In this document: positions 16,201-24,601 of the stretch, piece by piece
Layout: every line of letters starts with the position of its first letter
Position numbering within the stretch: position 1 is the stretch's first letter
Assembly (NCBI GenBank): GCA_949840885.1
Contig: CATKYJ010000010.1
Span: 1 to 64,000 of the forward strand
Length of the DNA stretch: 64,000 bases
Direction of reading: 5' to 3'
DNA from: an uncultured Acetatifactor sp.
GTDB lineage: Bacteria > Bacillota > Clostridia > Lachnospirales > Lachnospiraceae
Position numbers and translations under genes: made by a program
Notes under the pieces: model-generated
The model's input: the letters and a program-made list of their open reading frames with translations, nothing else
What the model was told of the DNA's origin: nothing
Database searches by the model: none

Positions 16201-17628
16201 ATGAAGCTTAAGAAAGCAATCGGGCTTTTGCTCTGCGGGTCTATGCTGCTTGGCTGCCTCACAGGCTGCGGCGAAAGCGCCCAGCCCCAGGAGAGCCAGG
16301 AGGAAACCAGCGAATATCCCTTTAAAATAGAGGACCTGGACGGTTATGTATTTACGGTAGCGGATTCCAATGTGGCCAGATGGGAGCCGGAGGAGGGAAG
16401 CTCGGATATCGCCAATGCCGTGCTGAACCGTGTAAATAAGGTGGAAGAGCTGTTCAACTGTACCATTGAGCGCATTGACTATGATGAGGACCAGGCCCAG
16501 CTGGCAGCCCAGGCCGGCACCAAGTATGCGGACATCGTGATCTGCGAGACCTGGAGCCTGGGAAGATTCTTAAAAGCCAAACGGCTGGTGGACCTGACGA
16601 AGCTGGAGGGCTTGAATCTGGAGGCGGAGTACTGGCAGAGATACGGAAGCACGAATGTGCTGCAGTATCAGGATATGATATATGCGCTGGGCGCGCCTTT
16701 CGCCTGCCAGCACGATGAGGCTTTCGTGATGTTTTTTAACAAAGCCATCATAGAGGATCTTGGTCTGGAGAGCCCTTACGACCTGTATGCCAGGGATGAG
16801 TGGACCATGTCGAAGCTTCTGGAGTACTGCCAGAAAGCCAAGAAAGACTTAAACGGCGACGGTGTGTTCGATGGAAGCGACCGCTACGGATTCGTGTGCG
16901 GCCATGAATTTGACGGACCTTTCGTGCTCTATATGGGAGCCGGCAAGAGATTCCTCAGAGAACAGGAGGACGGACATTTCTCCTTTGAGTTAAATACCAA
17001 GGACGCTTTCAGAACCATCAATCAGGTGGCAGAGATTCTGGACCCCTTTGAGAACGCCTATGACTGCCTGGGTATGACACAGCCGGATATCGTGAATCTT
17101 TTTGTAAACGGGCAGACCATGTTCTACTGCTATTCCAGAGGAAGAGGCGTTGCGGATCCTATCTATGACATGGCTGATGACTTCGGCGTAGTGCCCATGC
17201 CCAAAGGGGATGACGCAGGCCCCGACGAATATCGCTGCTGGGTGAGCCATGACGCTCCCAACATGGGAATCTTCGCCAACAATCCGGATCTGGACAAGAC
17301 GGTCATGATCGTGGAGGCCCTGGCCTACTTTGCCCAGGAAGAGAACCAGATTGAGGAGAACGAGTACCTAAATGTCAAACTGCGCGACGACACGGCCAGG
17401 GAGATCGTCAAGAACATCAACCAGTACGCCATGATCGACTATGCGTGGATCGGACAGCAGTGTGCGGACGCAGGAGGCTTCCAGGCCATGAACAGCGCGG
17501 TTTGGGCAGTGACCATGACAGACCGGTCGAAGAAGATCATGTCTTCGATCCAGGAGATCGAGAAACAGGTGGAGACCAGTATCCAGCAGCTTGAGGACAT
17601 CCTGATGCAAAAGGATACGGCCCAATAA
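16201..17628 (+). CDS. ABC transporter extracellular solute-binding lipoprotein (CUT1 type)
   Basis: A 475-residue family-1 extracellular solute-binding protein, lipid-anchored (lipobox LTGC, Cys23). Typical features are the early strand GYVFTVADSNVARWEPEEG, the MFFNKAIIEDLGLESPYDL hinge block and a late VVPMPKGDD segment as in sugar-binding proteins. ATG at 16201 is chosen because AAAGGAGAG lies just upstream; the ATG at 16168 has no such site. It is followed by a strong intrinsic terminator (17664-17711), which would let it be made in excess over the downstream permeases. Likely ligand: manno-oligosaccharides, from context. Confidence 0.88.
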   Translation: MKLKKAIGLLLCGSMLLGCLTGCGESAQPQESQEETSEYPFKIEDLDGYVFTVADSNVARWEPEEGSSDIANAVLNRVNKVEELFNCTIERIDYDEDQAQLAAQAGTKYADIVICETWSLGRFLKAKRLVDLTKLEGLNLEAEYWQRYGSTNVLQYQDMIYALGAPFACQHDEAFVMFFNKAIIEDLGLESPYDLYARDEWTMSKLLEYCQKAKKDLNGDGVFDGSDRYGFVCGHEFDGPFVLYMGAGKRFLREQEDGHFSFELNTKDAFRTINQVAEILDPFENAYDCLGMTQPDIVNLFVNGQTMFYCYSRGRGVADPIYDMADDFGVVPMPKGDDAGPDEYRCWVSHDAPNMGIFANNPDLDKTVMIVEALAYFAQEENQIEENEYLNVKLRDDTAREIVKNINQYAMIDYAWIGQQCADAGGFQAMNSAVWAVTMTDRSKKIMSSIQEIEKQVETSIQQLEDILMQKDTAQ

Positions 17629-17663
17629 TCGTGTGAGGCTCTCACACAGTTTGCAGATATTTT

Positions 17664-17711
17664 CACGGGGGAAGCAATACGGTTTCCGGGGTTTGTTCCC
17701 CCGTGTTTTTT
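17664..17711 (+). terminator. intrinsic terminator between the two solute-binding protein genes
   Basis: Arms CACGGGGGAA (17664-17673) and TTCCCCCGTG (17696-17705) pair perfectly over 10 bp and are followed by TTTTTT. A smaller hairpin, GTGTGAG/CTCACAC (17631-17647), precedes it. Because the next gene starts at 17724 in the same direction, this probably attenuates rather than ends the operon. Confidence 0.8.
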
Positions 17712-17723
17712 GTGGAGGCATCA

Positions 17724-20582
17724 ATGAATAAACACATTCATTTCGGAAAACGTGTTCTGACAGGTATCATGGCGGTTATATTGGTGTCGCAGATGTGCTT
17801 TTTCGATACGGTAAAGGCCAAGGAGAGCGAGGACGCCCGGGACGGAGGGGCCCAGGCGCCGTCTGACGATCAGCAGGGCGGCTCTTATCTGGAATATTTG
17901 AGCGGATATGAGGACGCAGCTTTCGGGAGAGACGTACATGAGATGGCTGCGGCTGACTATAGGGAAGCACAGGGCGATGTAGAGAAAGCGGAGGGGCAGG
18001 CAATCTATACCGGAGAGGACAGCGAAGTCACCTGGACATTCAACATACAGGACCCGGGCCTGTACCAGCTGCAGCTGGAATATATGCCGGCCCCGGGAAA
18101 CCAGAATAACATCGAGAGAAACATTCTGGTGGACGGACAGACTTTATATAAAGAGCTGCAGTATGTGTCATTTACCCGGATCTGGGAGGACGCGGAGGAG
18201 ATCAGGGAGGACATCAACGGCAATGATATCCGTCCTGCCCAGGAGGAGGTTTCCGAGTGGAGAAAGGTTTATGTGTATGATTCCGCCAGGTATTCCAACG
18301 CGCCCCTGGCCTTTTACCTGGAAGCCGGTTCCCATACCGTTACGATTCAGGGCGTAAGGGAGCCTATGTATCTGGCCTCCGTCACCCTGCGGGCAGAGGA
18401 ACAGGTCAGAAGCTACAGCGAGGTAAAGGCGGAGTATGCCAAGACGGGACTTTCCGGCGCCACGGTAGAACCCGTGAAAGTACAGGCGGAAAATATGTAC
18501 AGGAAGTCCTCCTACAGTCTCTATCAGTCTGCGGACCGAAGCTCTGCCATCACCGAACCCCAGCATCCCTCACAGGTGAAGCTGAACCAGATAAACGGGA
18601 ATCAGTTCAAGCTTGCGGGGCAGTGGGTTTCCTGGAAAGTGCAGGTGCCAAAGGACGGCCTTTACAACATTGCCCTGCGCTACAAGCAGGACCTCCTGTC
18701 AGGCCTGTTTACCTCCAGGACACTTCGAATCGACGGCGCCATTCCCTTTCAGGAGGCGAGAAATCTTTCCTTTGGGTATTCCAGCAGCTGGCAGGTCCAG
18801 GCTTTTGGGAACGGGGAGGAGAGATATGATTTCTATCTCACCGAAGGAGAGCATATCATCACCCTGGAGGTGACCCTGGGGGATCTGGCGGAAGTGATCG
18901 CCCAGGTGGACGCAAGCCTGACGCAGATGAACAAAATCTACCGGGAGATTCTGATGATCACAGGCGCAGAGGCAGACATCTACCGGGATTACAACTTTGA
19001 CGAGAGAATACCCGACACCATCGAAAACATGCAGGTACAGGCGGATATCCTGAAACAGCAGTCTTTTTATCTGGAAGAAGTGGTGGGGGCAAAGGGCGAG
19101 CAGGTGGTGGCCTTGGATAAGCTCAGCCGCCAGCTGGAGAGGATGCACGACAATCCGGAGCAGATTGCCAGCAACTTCTCCCAGTATAAGGATAATATCG
19201 CAAGCCTTGCGGACTGGATCGCCAATGTCAGCGAGCAGCCCCTGTCCATAGACTATATTGAGATCATAGGATCGGACGGAGCGCTCCCCAAGGCGGAGGC
19301 CGGTTTCTTCCAGGCAGCAGGCTTTGAACTGAAAAGTTTTTTCAGCTCTTTTTCAACGGACTACAGCACCCTGGGACAGACTGTGCCCGCAGATTACAAT
19401 GAAGAGGCAAAGACCGTGGAGGTGTGGATTACATCCGGCCGGGATCAGTCCAATATCATCAGACAGCTCATCAACAGCAGCTTTACGCCCCAGACAGGAA
19501 TCAATGTGGACTTAAAGCTGGTAAACGCGGGGACACTGCTTCCCTCCGTACTGTCCTCCCAGGGACCGGACGTGACGCTGGGAAGCGTAATGGGGGATCC
19601 CATCAATTACGCCATGCGTAACGCGGTGGTGGATCTGTCTCAGTTCCCGGGCTATGGGGAAGTGGCGGGGCGGTTCCATGAGAGCGCATTGGTGTCCTAT
19701 ACCTTTGACCAGGCGGTGTATGCCCTGCCGGAGACCCAGACATTCCCCATGATGTTCTACCGCAAGGACATTCTGGAGGAGCTGAATCTGGAGGTTCCCG
19801 ATACCTGGGAAGAATTTTTCGAGGTGGTGTCCATCCTGCAGCGGAACAATATGGAGGTGGGCTTCCCCCAGGGCATGGCAGGCATGCAGATCTTCCTGTA
19901 TCAAAACGGAGGGAGCCTGTATAACGAGGCCCTGACCAAAGCCACTTTTAATGAGGATGTCACGCTGGACGCGTTCCAGAGCATGCTGGATCTGTTTACC
20001 ACATACCGGTTCCCCAGGGACTACAGCTTCCAGAACCGCTTCCGTACGGGACAGATGCCCCTGGCCATACAGGATTATACGGAATACAACGGTCTGTCGG
20101 CTTTCGCACCGGAGATCAAGGGCCTGTGGGGCATGGCTCCCATACCCGGAACGGTGGGAGAGGACGGAGAGATCAACAGGGCTTCTGCCTGCAACGGTAC
20201 CTGTGCCATGATGCTCAGCGGCACGGACTGCCCGGAGGAGGCATGGGAATTCCTGAAATGGTGGACCAGCGCAGAGATCCAGGCCAGCTTTGCCCAGGAG
20301 ATGAAGTCCGTGCTGGGGAAAGCCGCCATGCACGCCACTGCCAATATGGAGGCCATTGCCAGCCTGCCCTGGACGAAAGAGGAGTATACCGCTTTATACG
20401 CCCAGTGGGAACATGTCACAGGGACGCCGGAGGTACCGGGGAATTATTATGTGACCAGGAATATCGGCTTTGCGTCCGTTTCCGGCTACACTTCGGGCAA
20501 TGCCGACGAGCTGCTCCACTGGATGGAGGAGACCAATGACGAGATTGCGAGGAAGCGGCAGGAATTCGGTTTGGATCAGTAG
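17724..20582 (+). CDS. large solute-binding protein fused to carbohydrate-binding-like domains
   Basis: A 952-residue secreted or anchored protein. The N-terminus is an uncleaved or cleaved signal segment (RVLTGIMAVILVSQMCF). Two jelly-roll modules resembling CBM6-type carbohydrate-binding domains cover about 45-220 and 250-400. A helical linker follows to about 530, then a complete family-1 solute-binding domain (VEVWITSGRDQSNIIRQL; MFYRKDILEELNLEVPDTW; LLSGTDCPEEAWEFLKWW-like C-terminal segment). This is roughly double the normal size for the family. The protein may hold polymeric glycan while presenting an end to the permeases. ATG at 17724 has GGAGG 5 bases upstream. It heads a tight block with four permease genes, so it is probably the docking partner of one pair. 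Confidence 0.8.
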   Translation: MNKHIHFGKRVLTGIMAVILVSQMCFFDTVKAKESEDARDGGAQAPSDDQQGGSYLEYLSGYEDAAFGRDVHEMAAADYREAQGDVEKAEGQAIYTGEDSEVTWTFNIQDPGLYQLQLEYMPAPGNQNNIERNILVDGQTLYKELQYVSFTRIWEDAEEIREDINGNDIRPAQEEVSEWRKVYVYDSARYSNAPLAFYLEAGSHTVTIQGVREPMYLASVTLRAEEQVRSYSEVKAEYAKTGLSGATVEPVKVQAENMYRKSSYSLYQSADRSSAITEPQHPSQVKLNQINGNQFKLAGQWVSWKVQVPKDGLYNIALRYKQDLLSGLFTSRTLRIDGAIPFQEARNLSFGYSSSWQVQAFGNGEERYDFYLTEGEHIITLEVTLGDLAEVIAQVDASLTQMNKIYREILMITGAEADIYRDYNFDERIPDTIENMQVQADILKQQSFYLEEVVGAKGEQVVALDKLSRQLERMHDNPEQIASNFSQYKDNIASLADWIANVSEQPLSIDYIEIIGSDGALPKAEAGFFQAAGFELKSFFSSFSTDYSTLGQTVPADYNEEAKTVEVWITSGRDQSNIIRQLINSSFTPQTGINVDLKLVNAGTLLPSVLSSQGPDVTLGSVMGDPINYAMRNAVVDLSQFPGYGEVAGRFHESALVSYTFDQAVYALPETQTFPMMFYRKDILEELNLEVPDTWEEFFEVVSILQRNNMEVGFPQGMAGMQIFLYQNGGSLYNEALTKATFNEDVTLDAFQSMLDLFTTYRFPRDYSFQNRFRTGQMPLAIQDYTEYNGLSAFAPEIKGLWGMAPIPGTVGEDGEINRASACNGTCAMMLSGTDCPEEAWEFLKWWTSAEIQASFAQEMKSVLGKAAMHATANMEAIASLPWTKEEYTALYAQWEHVTGTPEVPGNYYVTRNIGFASVSGYTSGNADELLHWMEETNDEIARKRQEFGLDQ

Positions 20583-20596
20583 GGGAGGAGGCATCC

Positions 20597-21529
20597 ATGA
20601 AAAGAATTGGGAAATTCAATCTGAAGCAGTATATGGGGAGGCTGTGGCACGATATGAAAGTGCACAAAACCAGCTACCTGTTCATAGCCCCCTATTGTAT
20701 CCTGTTTTTTATCTTTACGGTTCTGCCGGTTTTAATGTCCATAGGATTGAGCTTTACATCCTTTAATATTTTGGAGCCTCCGAAGTTTGTGGGCCTGAGC
20801 AATTATTTCCGGCTGTTTTTCAGCGACAGGATGTTTACGGAAAAAGCCATCGGAAATACCTTTGTCATCGCCCTGATCGTAGGGCCGGTGGGTTATATCC
20901 TCTGCCTCCTGCTGGCCTGGATGCTCAATGAGCTGCCGCGGGTTCTGAGGACGATTCTGACCGTGGTATTCTATGCCCCTACCATTGCCGGGAACGTGTA
21001 CCTGATCTTCCAGTACCTGTTCAACAATGATTCCCAGGGGTACATAAACGCCATGCTGATCCGCTACGGCATTACCCAGAAGCCCATTCTGTGGTTCCAG
21101 GATGAGAAATACATGATGAGCCTGATTATCGGCATTGCCCTGTGGACCAGTATCGGAACCACATTCCTGTCCTTTATCGCAGGCCTCCAGGGGATTCCCA
21201 AGCAGTATTACGAGGCCGGCGCCATCGACGGGATCAGGAACCGGTGGCAGGAGCTGTACTATATCACGCTGCCTTCCATGAAGCCCCAGCTGATGTTCGG
21301 CGCTGTCATGAGCATTACGGGAGGCTTCGGCGTGGGAAGCATTGTCACGGCGCTGTGCGGCCTGCCCTCTACGAATTACGCGGCCCATACGGTCATGAAC
21401 CATCTGGAGGACTACGGAAATGTCCGCTTTGAGATGGGATATGCTTCCGCCATCGCCACACTGCTGTTTATTATTATGGTGGCTTCCAATAAGATCATCC
21501 AAAAGCTGCTGTCGAAAGTAGGTGAATAG
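20597..21529 (+). CDS. ABC transporter permease, CUT1 family (MalF/LplB type)
   Basis: A 310-residue inner-membrane permease with six predicted helices. The EAA loop that docks the ATPase is QYYEAGAIDGIRNRW with ITLP following. The N-terminal helix sits in SYLFIAPYCILFFIFTVLP. It pairs with the permease at 21522, with which it overlaps by 8 bases. No ATPase gene lies in the locus; CUT1 systems in Firmicutes commonly share a multipurpose ATPase encoded elsewhere. GGAGGAGG precedes the ATG. Likely part of the importer for mannan fragments. Confidence 0.9.
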   Translation: MKRIGKFNLKQYMGRLWHDMKVHKTSYLFIAPYCILFFIFTVLPVLMSIGLSFTSFNILEPPKFVGLSNYFRLFFSDRMFTEKAIGNTFVIALIVGPVGYILCLLLAWMLNELPRVLRTILTVVFYAPTIAGNVYLIFQYLFNNDSQGYINAMLIRYGITQKPILWFQDEKYMMSLIIGIALWTSIGTTFLSFIAGLQGIPKQYYEAGAIDGIRNRWQELYYITLPSMKPQLMFGAVMSITGGFGVGSIVTALCGLPSTNYAAHTVMNHLEDYGNVRFEMGYASAIATLLFIIMVASNKIIQKLLSKVGE

Positions 21530-22409
21530 CTTGAAAAAGTTGAAACTGCGTTTTTCCAGGACAGAGAGGGGCGTAAAGCGCTCCTATGCGGTAGATATTG
21601 TGATGTACGGCCTGCTTTTGCTGTTCGGCATCGTCATGGTGATTCCCTTTGTGTTTGCCGTATCCAACGCGCTGAAGCCCCTGTCGGAATTCTTCTATTT
21701 TCCGCCCCGTATCCGGGTGGAGAATCCGACCATGGACAATTTCAAGGATCTGTTCCGGCTGATGTCGGATTCCTGGGTTCCTTTCAGCCGCTATATCTTT
21801 AACACGGTGCTCATTACGGTTGTAGGTACGGCAGGGCATATCCTCCTGTCCTCCCTGTGTGCCTATGCGCTGGCAAAGCATGATTTTCCGGGGAAGAACT
21901 GGATCTTCGGACTCATCGTCGTCTCCCTGATGTTTCGGGGGGAGGTCACCACGATTCCCAGCTTTATGATTTTCTCCGGGCTGGGCCTGGTGGACTCCTA
22001 TTCGTCCTATATTCTCCCGGCCCTGGCTTCCACCTTGGGACTGTATCTGATGAAGCAGTTCATGGAGCAGATGGTGCCCACGGAGATCTTAGAGTCTGCC
22101 AGAATGGACGGCGCGGGAGAATTCTATGTATTCTGGAAGATGGCCATGCCCATGGTAAAGCCCGCGTGGCTGACCTTGATGATGCTGTCCGTGCAGAGCT
22201 TATGGAATCTGGGCTCCACCTCCTATATCCGCAGCGAGGAGCTTAAGACCTTAAACTATGCCCTGCAGCAGATTCTCACCGGCGGCATCGCCAGAAGCGG
22301 AACCGCTGCCGCTGCCATGGTACTGATGATGGTCGTACCCATTATCATATTTATCTTTTCGCAGTCGAACATTGTGGAGACCATGTCCACATCAGGAATG
22401 AAAGAGTAA
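21522..22409 (+). CDS. ABC transporter permease, CUT1 family (MalG type)
   Basis: A 295-residue permease with the MalG-type layout and the EAA loop ILESARMDGAGEFYVF followed by MAMP. GTG at 21522 overlaps the stop of the upstream permease; TTG at 21531 is an alternative start that has AGGTGA 5 bases upstream and may be the true one. It forms a heterodimer candidate with the 20597 product. The gene directly downstream (22426) encodes the NHL/Yip1 protein, so this pair appears tied to that module. Confidence 0.88.
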   Translation: MNSLKKLKLRFSRTERGVKRSYAVDIVMYGLLLLFGIVMVIPFVFAVSNALKPLSEFFYFPPRIRVENPTMDNFKDLFRLMSDSWVPFSRYIFNTVLITVVGTAGHILLSSLCAYALAKHDFPGKNWIFGLIVVSLMFRGEVTTIPSFMIFSGLGLVDSYSSYILPALASTLGLYLMKQFMEQMVPTEILESARMDGAGEFYVFWKMAMPMVKPAWLTLMMLSVQSLWNLGSTSYIRSEELKTLNYALQQILTGGIARSGTAAAAMVLMMVVPIIIFIFSQSNIVETMSTSGMKE

Positions 22410-22425
22410 GGAGGGGAGAGAGAAA

Positions 22426-24591
22426 ATGTTTAAGGAAAAGCGGGTGCTTCGTTTCCTGGGACTGGTGCTGACGATTGTCTGTCTGATGCAGCCGGTGTCG
22501 GCGCAGGCGGCGGAGTATGCACCCTATGACACTTATATCTATAGTAACGACGGCGCTTACCTGCTCTCTCCTCATGCCTATGTACCTGCAAGGCTGATTA
22601 ACGGCGAGGGAATCGGCCTGGACGCTGCTTTGAAGAATCCCGCGGATCTGGCGGTGGACGAGGAGGGCAATGTCTATATCGCGGACACGGGCAATAACCG
22701 CATTGTGGTACTGGACAGCGAATACCGGCTGCGTTTTACGCTGGTGGGATATGAGGACGCGGTTATGCCCGCTTCCACATCCCCGGCCGAAGACGGGCAG
22801 GATGCGGAAACGGAAAATCCCTTTAAAGAGCCCAAAGCCGTGTTCGTCACCCCGGAGGGCATGATCTATGTGGGGGACACCATGAACGGCAGGATTGCCG
22901 TGTTCGGCCCGGAGGGAAATTTCCTGGAGGCCTATGAGGCCCCGGAGGAGACGCTTTTGCAGGACGTGATTTATGAGCCCTCCGCTCTGGTGGTGGATGA
23001 ATACGACAGGATTTACGTGATCTCCCAGAGCAGCAACATGGGCGTTTTGTCCTTTTCCTCGGACGGTCAGTTTCAGGGTTTTATCGGCGCTGAGAAGACA
23101 AAGGGAAGCTTCTGGGATATCGTGATGAATTTCTTCCGGTCAGACGAGCAGAAAGCCAGAATGGTGCAGAATGTTCCCACGGAGTTCAATAATATCACCA
23201 TTGACGAAAAGGGCTTTCTCTACGTCACTACCAGCACCCTGGATACCTATGAACAGTACAATACCATGATGACGAAGACCGGCACGGCCCACCCCATCAA
23301 GAAGCTGAACCCGGCCGGCACGGATGTGCTGAAACGAAACGGAACTTACGGTCCGGGCGGGGATATCTATTATACCCAGGACGTGTCGCGCTTCGTGGAT
23401 GTGTCCCTGACCGGGGACGGCGTGTACAGTGTGCTGGATTCCAACCAGGGCAAGATATTCACCTATGACCAGGAGGGGAATCTGATGTATGTCTTCGGCG
23501 GCATGGGCACCCAGCTGGGAGTCTTCCAGAGACCCTCGGCGCTGGCCTACAAGGGCACGGATCTTTTGGTGCTGGATTCCAGCACAGGGGAAATCACCGT
23601 ACTTAGCAGAACCGGCTACGGAGATCTCTTCGCGGAGGCGCTGCGGCTCCAGGGGAACCGCAGATATACGGACGCGGCGGAGAAATGGCAGGAGCTGATC
23701 AGGCAAAACGGCAATTATGAACAGGCTTACGGCAATATCGGAACTTCATACATGCGTCTGGGGATGTATGAGGAAGCCATGATCAACTTTAAGAACGGCA
23801 ACGACCTAGACGGCTACAGGGAAGCCTACAATTCCTACCGCAAGGGGATCATGGAGAAAAATATCCTGTGGATCCTGCTGGCGGCGGCAGCCATCATATT
23901 CCTGATCTCCCGGGGGACCAAGCGGCTCAAGGCGGCCAATGCCGCGGCCTGGACCAAGCATGGGAAGTATACCCTGCGGGAGGAGCTGTGCTACGGCTGG
24001 TATGTGATCTTCCATCCTTTCGACGGATTTTACGAGCTGAAGCGGGAGGGACGGGGCACCATGAAAGGCGCCATGGTCATCTTCATAGCGGCCATAGCGG
24101 AACAGCTGTTTCGAGGCATTGCCACAGGCTATATCGTCACCGGAAGCGATTTGACCAGGGTGAGTATTGTGGACGCGTTTATGTCCGTGGGCTTTCTGGC
24201 GCTTTTGTGGACAGTGGCCAACTGGTGCTTTACCACGCTGATGGACGGCAAGGGGCGGATGCGGGATATTTTCATCGCCACATGTTACGGCCTGATTCCC
24301 ATGGTGATGATCGGATTCCCCTGCACCCTTGTCACCAATTTCTGTACGGAGAGTGAGCTGCAGTTTGTGAATTTCTTCTACAGTGTGGGAGCCATTTGGA
24401 CCTTTGCGCTGATTTTCCTGGGGGCGCTGGTGGTCAATGAGTACAGTCTGTTAAAAAATATCGTGACCACATTTCTGGCTCTGGTGGGGATGGCTTTTAT
24501 CGCTTTTATCGGGATTCTGGGAGTCAATCTGTTTACCACCATGTTCGGCTTTATACGGACAATAGCCAATGAAATTATCTATCGAATGTAA
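22426..24591 (+). CDS. NHL-repeat/TPR/Yip1-domain membrane protein
   Basis: A 721-residue membrane protein. A signal peptide (to about residue 28) leads into an extracytoplasmic NHL-type beta-propeller at about 60-390, with repeats such as LAVDEEGNVYIADTGNNRI and VFVTPEGMIYVGDTMNGRI. A TPR-like helical pair (about 395-470, EQAYGNIGTSYMRLGMYEEA) follows. One helix crosses the membrane near 480 (NILWILLAAAAIIFLI), then a four- or five-helix Yip1-like domain extends to the end. No catalytic residues are evident. The beta-propeller could bind glycan or protein outside the cell. Genes of this form recur beside CUT1 permeases and DUF5696 genes in Firmicutes as I recall them, so it may be a scaffold or accessory of the transporter. 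Role unproven. Confidence 0.8.
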   Translation: MFKEKRVLRFLGLVLTIVCLMQPVSAQAAEYAPYDTYIYSNDGAYLLSPHAYVPARLINGEGIGLDAALKNPADLAVDEEGNVYIADTGNNRIVVLDSEYRLRFTLVGYEDAVMPASTSPAEDGQDAETENPFKEPKAVFVTPEGMIYVGDTMNGRIAVFGPEGNFLEAYEAPEETLLQDVIYEPSALVVDEYDRIYVISQSSNMGVLSFSSDGQFQGFIGAEKTKGSFWDIVMNFFRSDEQKARMVQNVPTEFNNITIDEKGFLYVTTSTLDTYEQYNTMMTKTGTAHPIKKLNPAGTDVLKRNGTYGPGGDIYYTQDVSRFVDVSLTGDGVYSVLDSNQGKIFTYDQEGNLMYVFGGMGTQLGVFQRPSALAYKGTDLLVLDSSTGEITVLSRTGYGDLFAEALRLQGNRRYTDAAEKWQELIRQNGNYEQAYGNIGTSYMRLGMYEEAMINFKNGNDLDGYREAYNSYRKGIMEKNILWILLAAAAIIFLISRGTKRLKAANAAAWTKHGKYTLREELCYGWYVIFHPFDGFYELKREGRGTMKGAMVIFIAAIAEQLFRGIATGYIVTGSDLTRVSIVDAFMSVGFLALLWTVANWCFTTLMDGKGRMRDIFIATCYGLIPMVMIGFPCTLVTNFCTESELQFVNFFYSVGAIWTFALIFLGALVVNEYSLLKNIVTTFLALVGMAFIAFIGILGVNLFTTMFGFIRTIANEIIYRM

Positions 24592-24601
24592 GGAGACGGC
24601 T

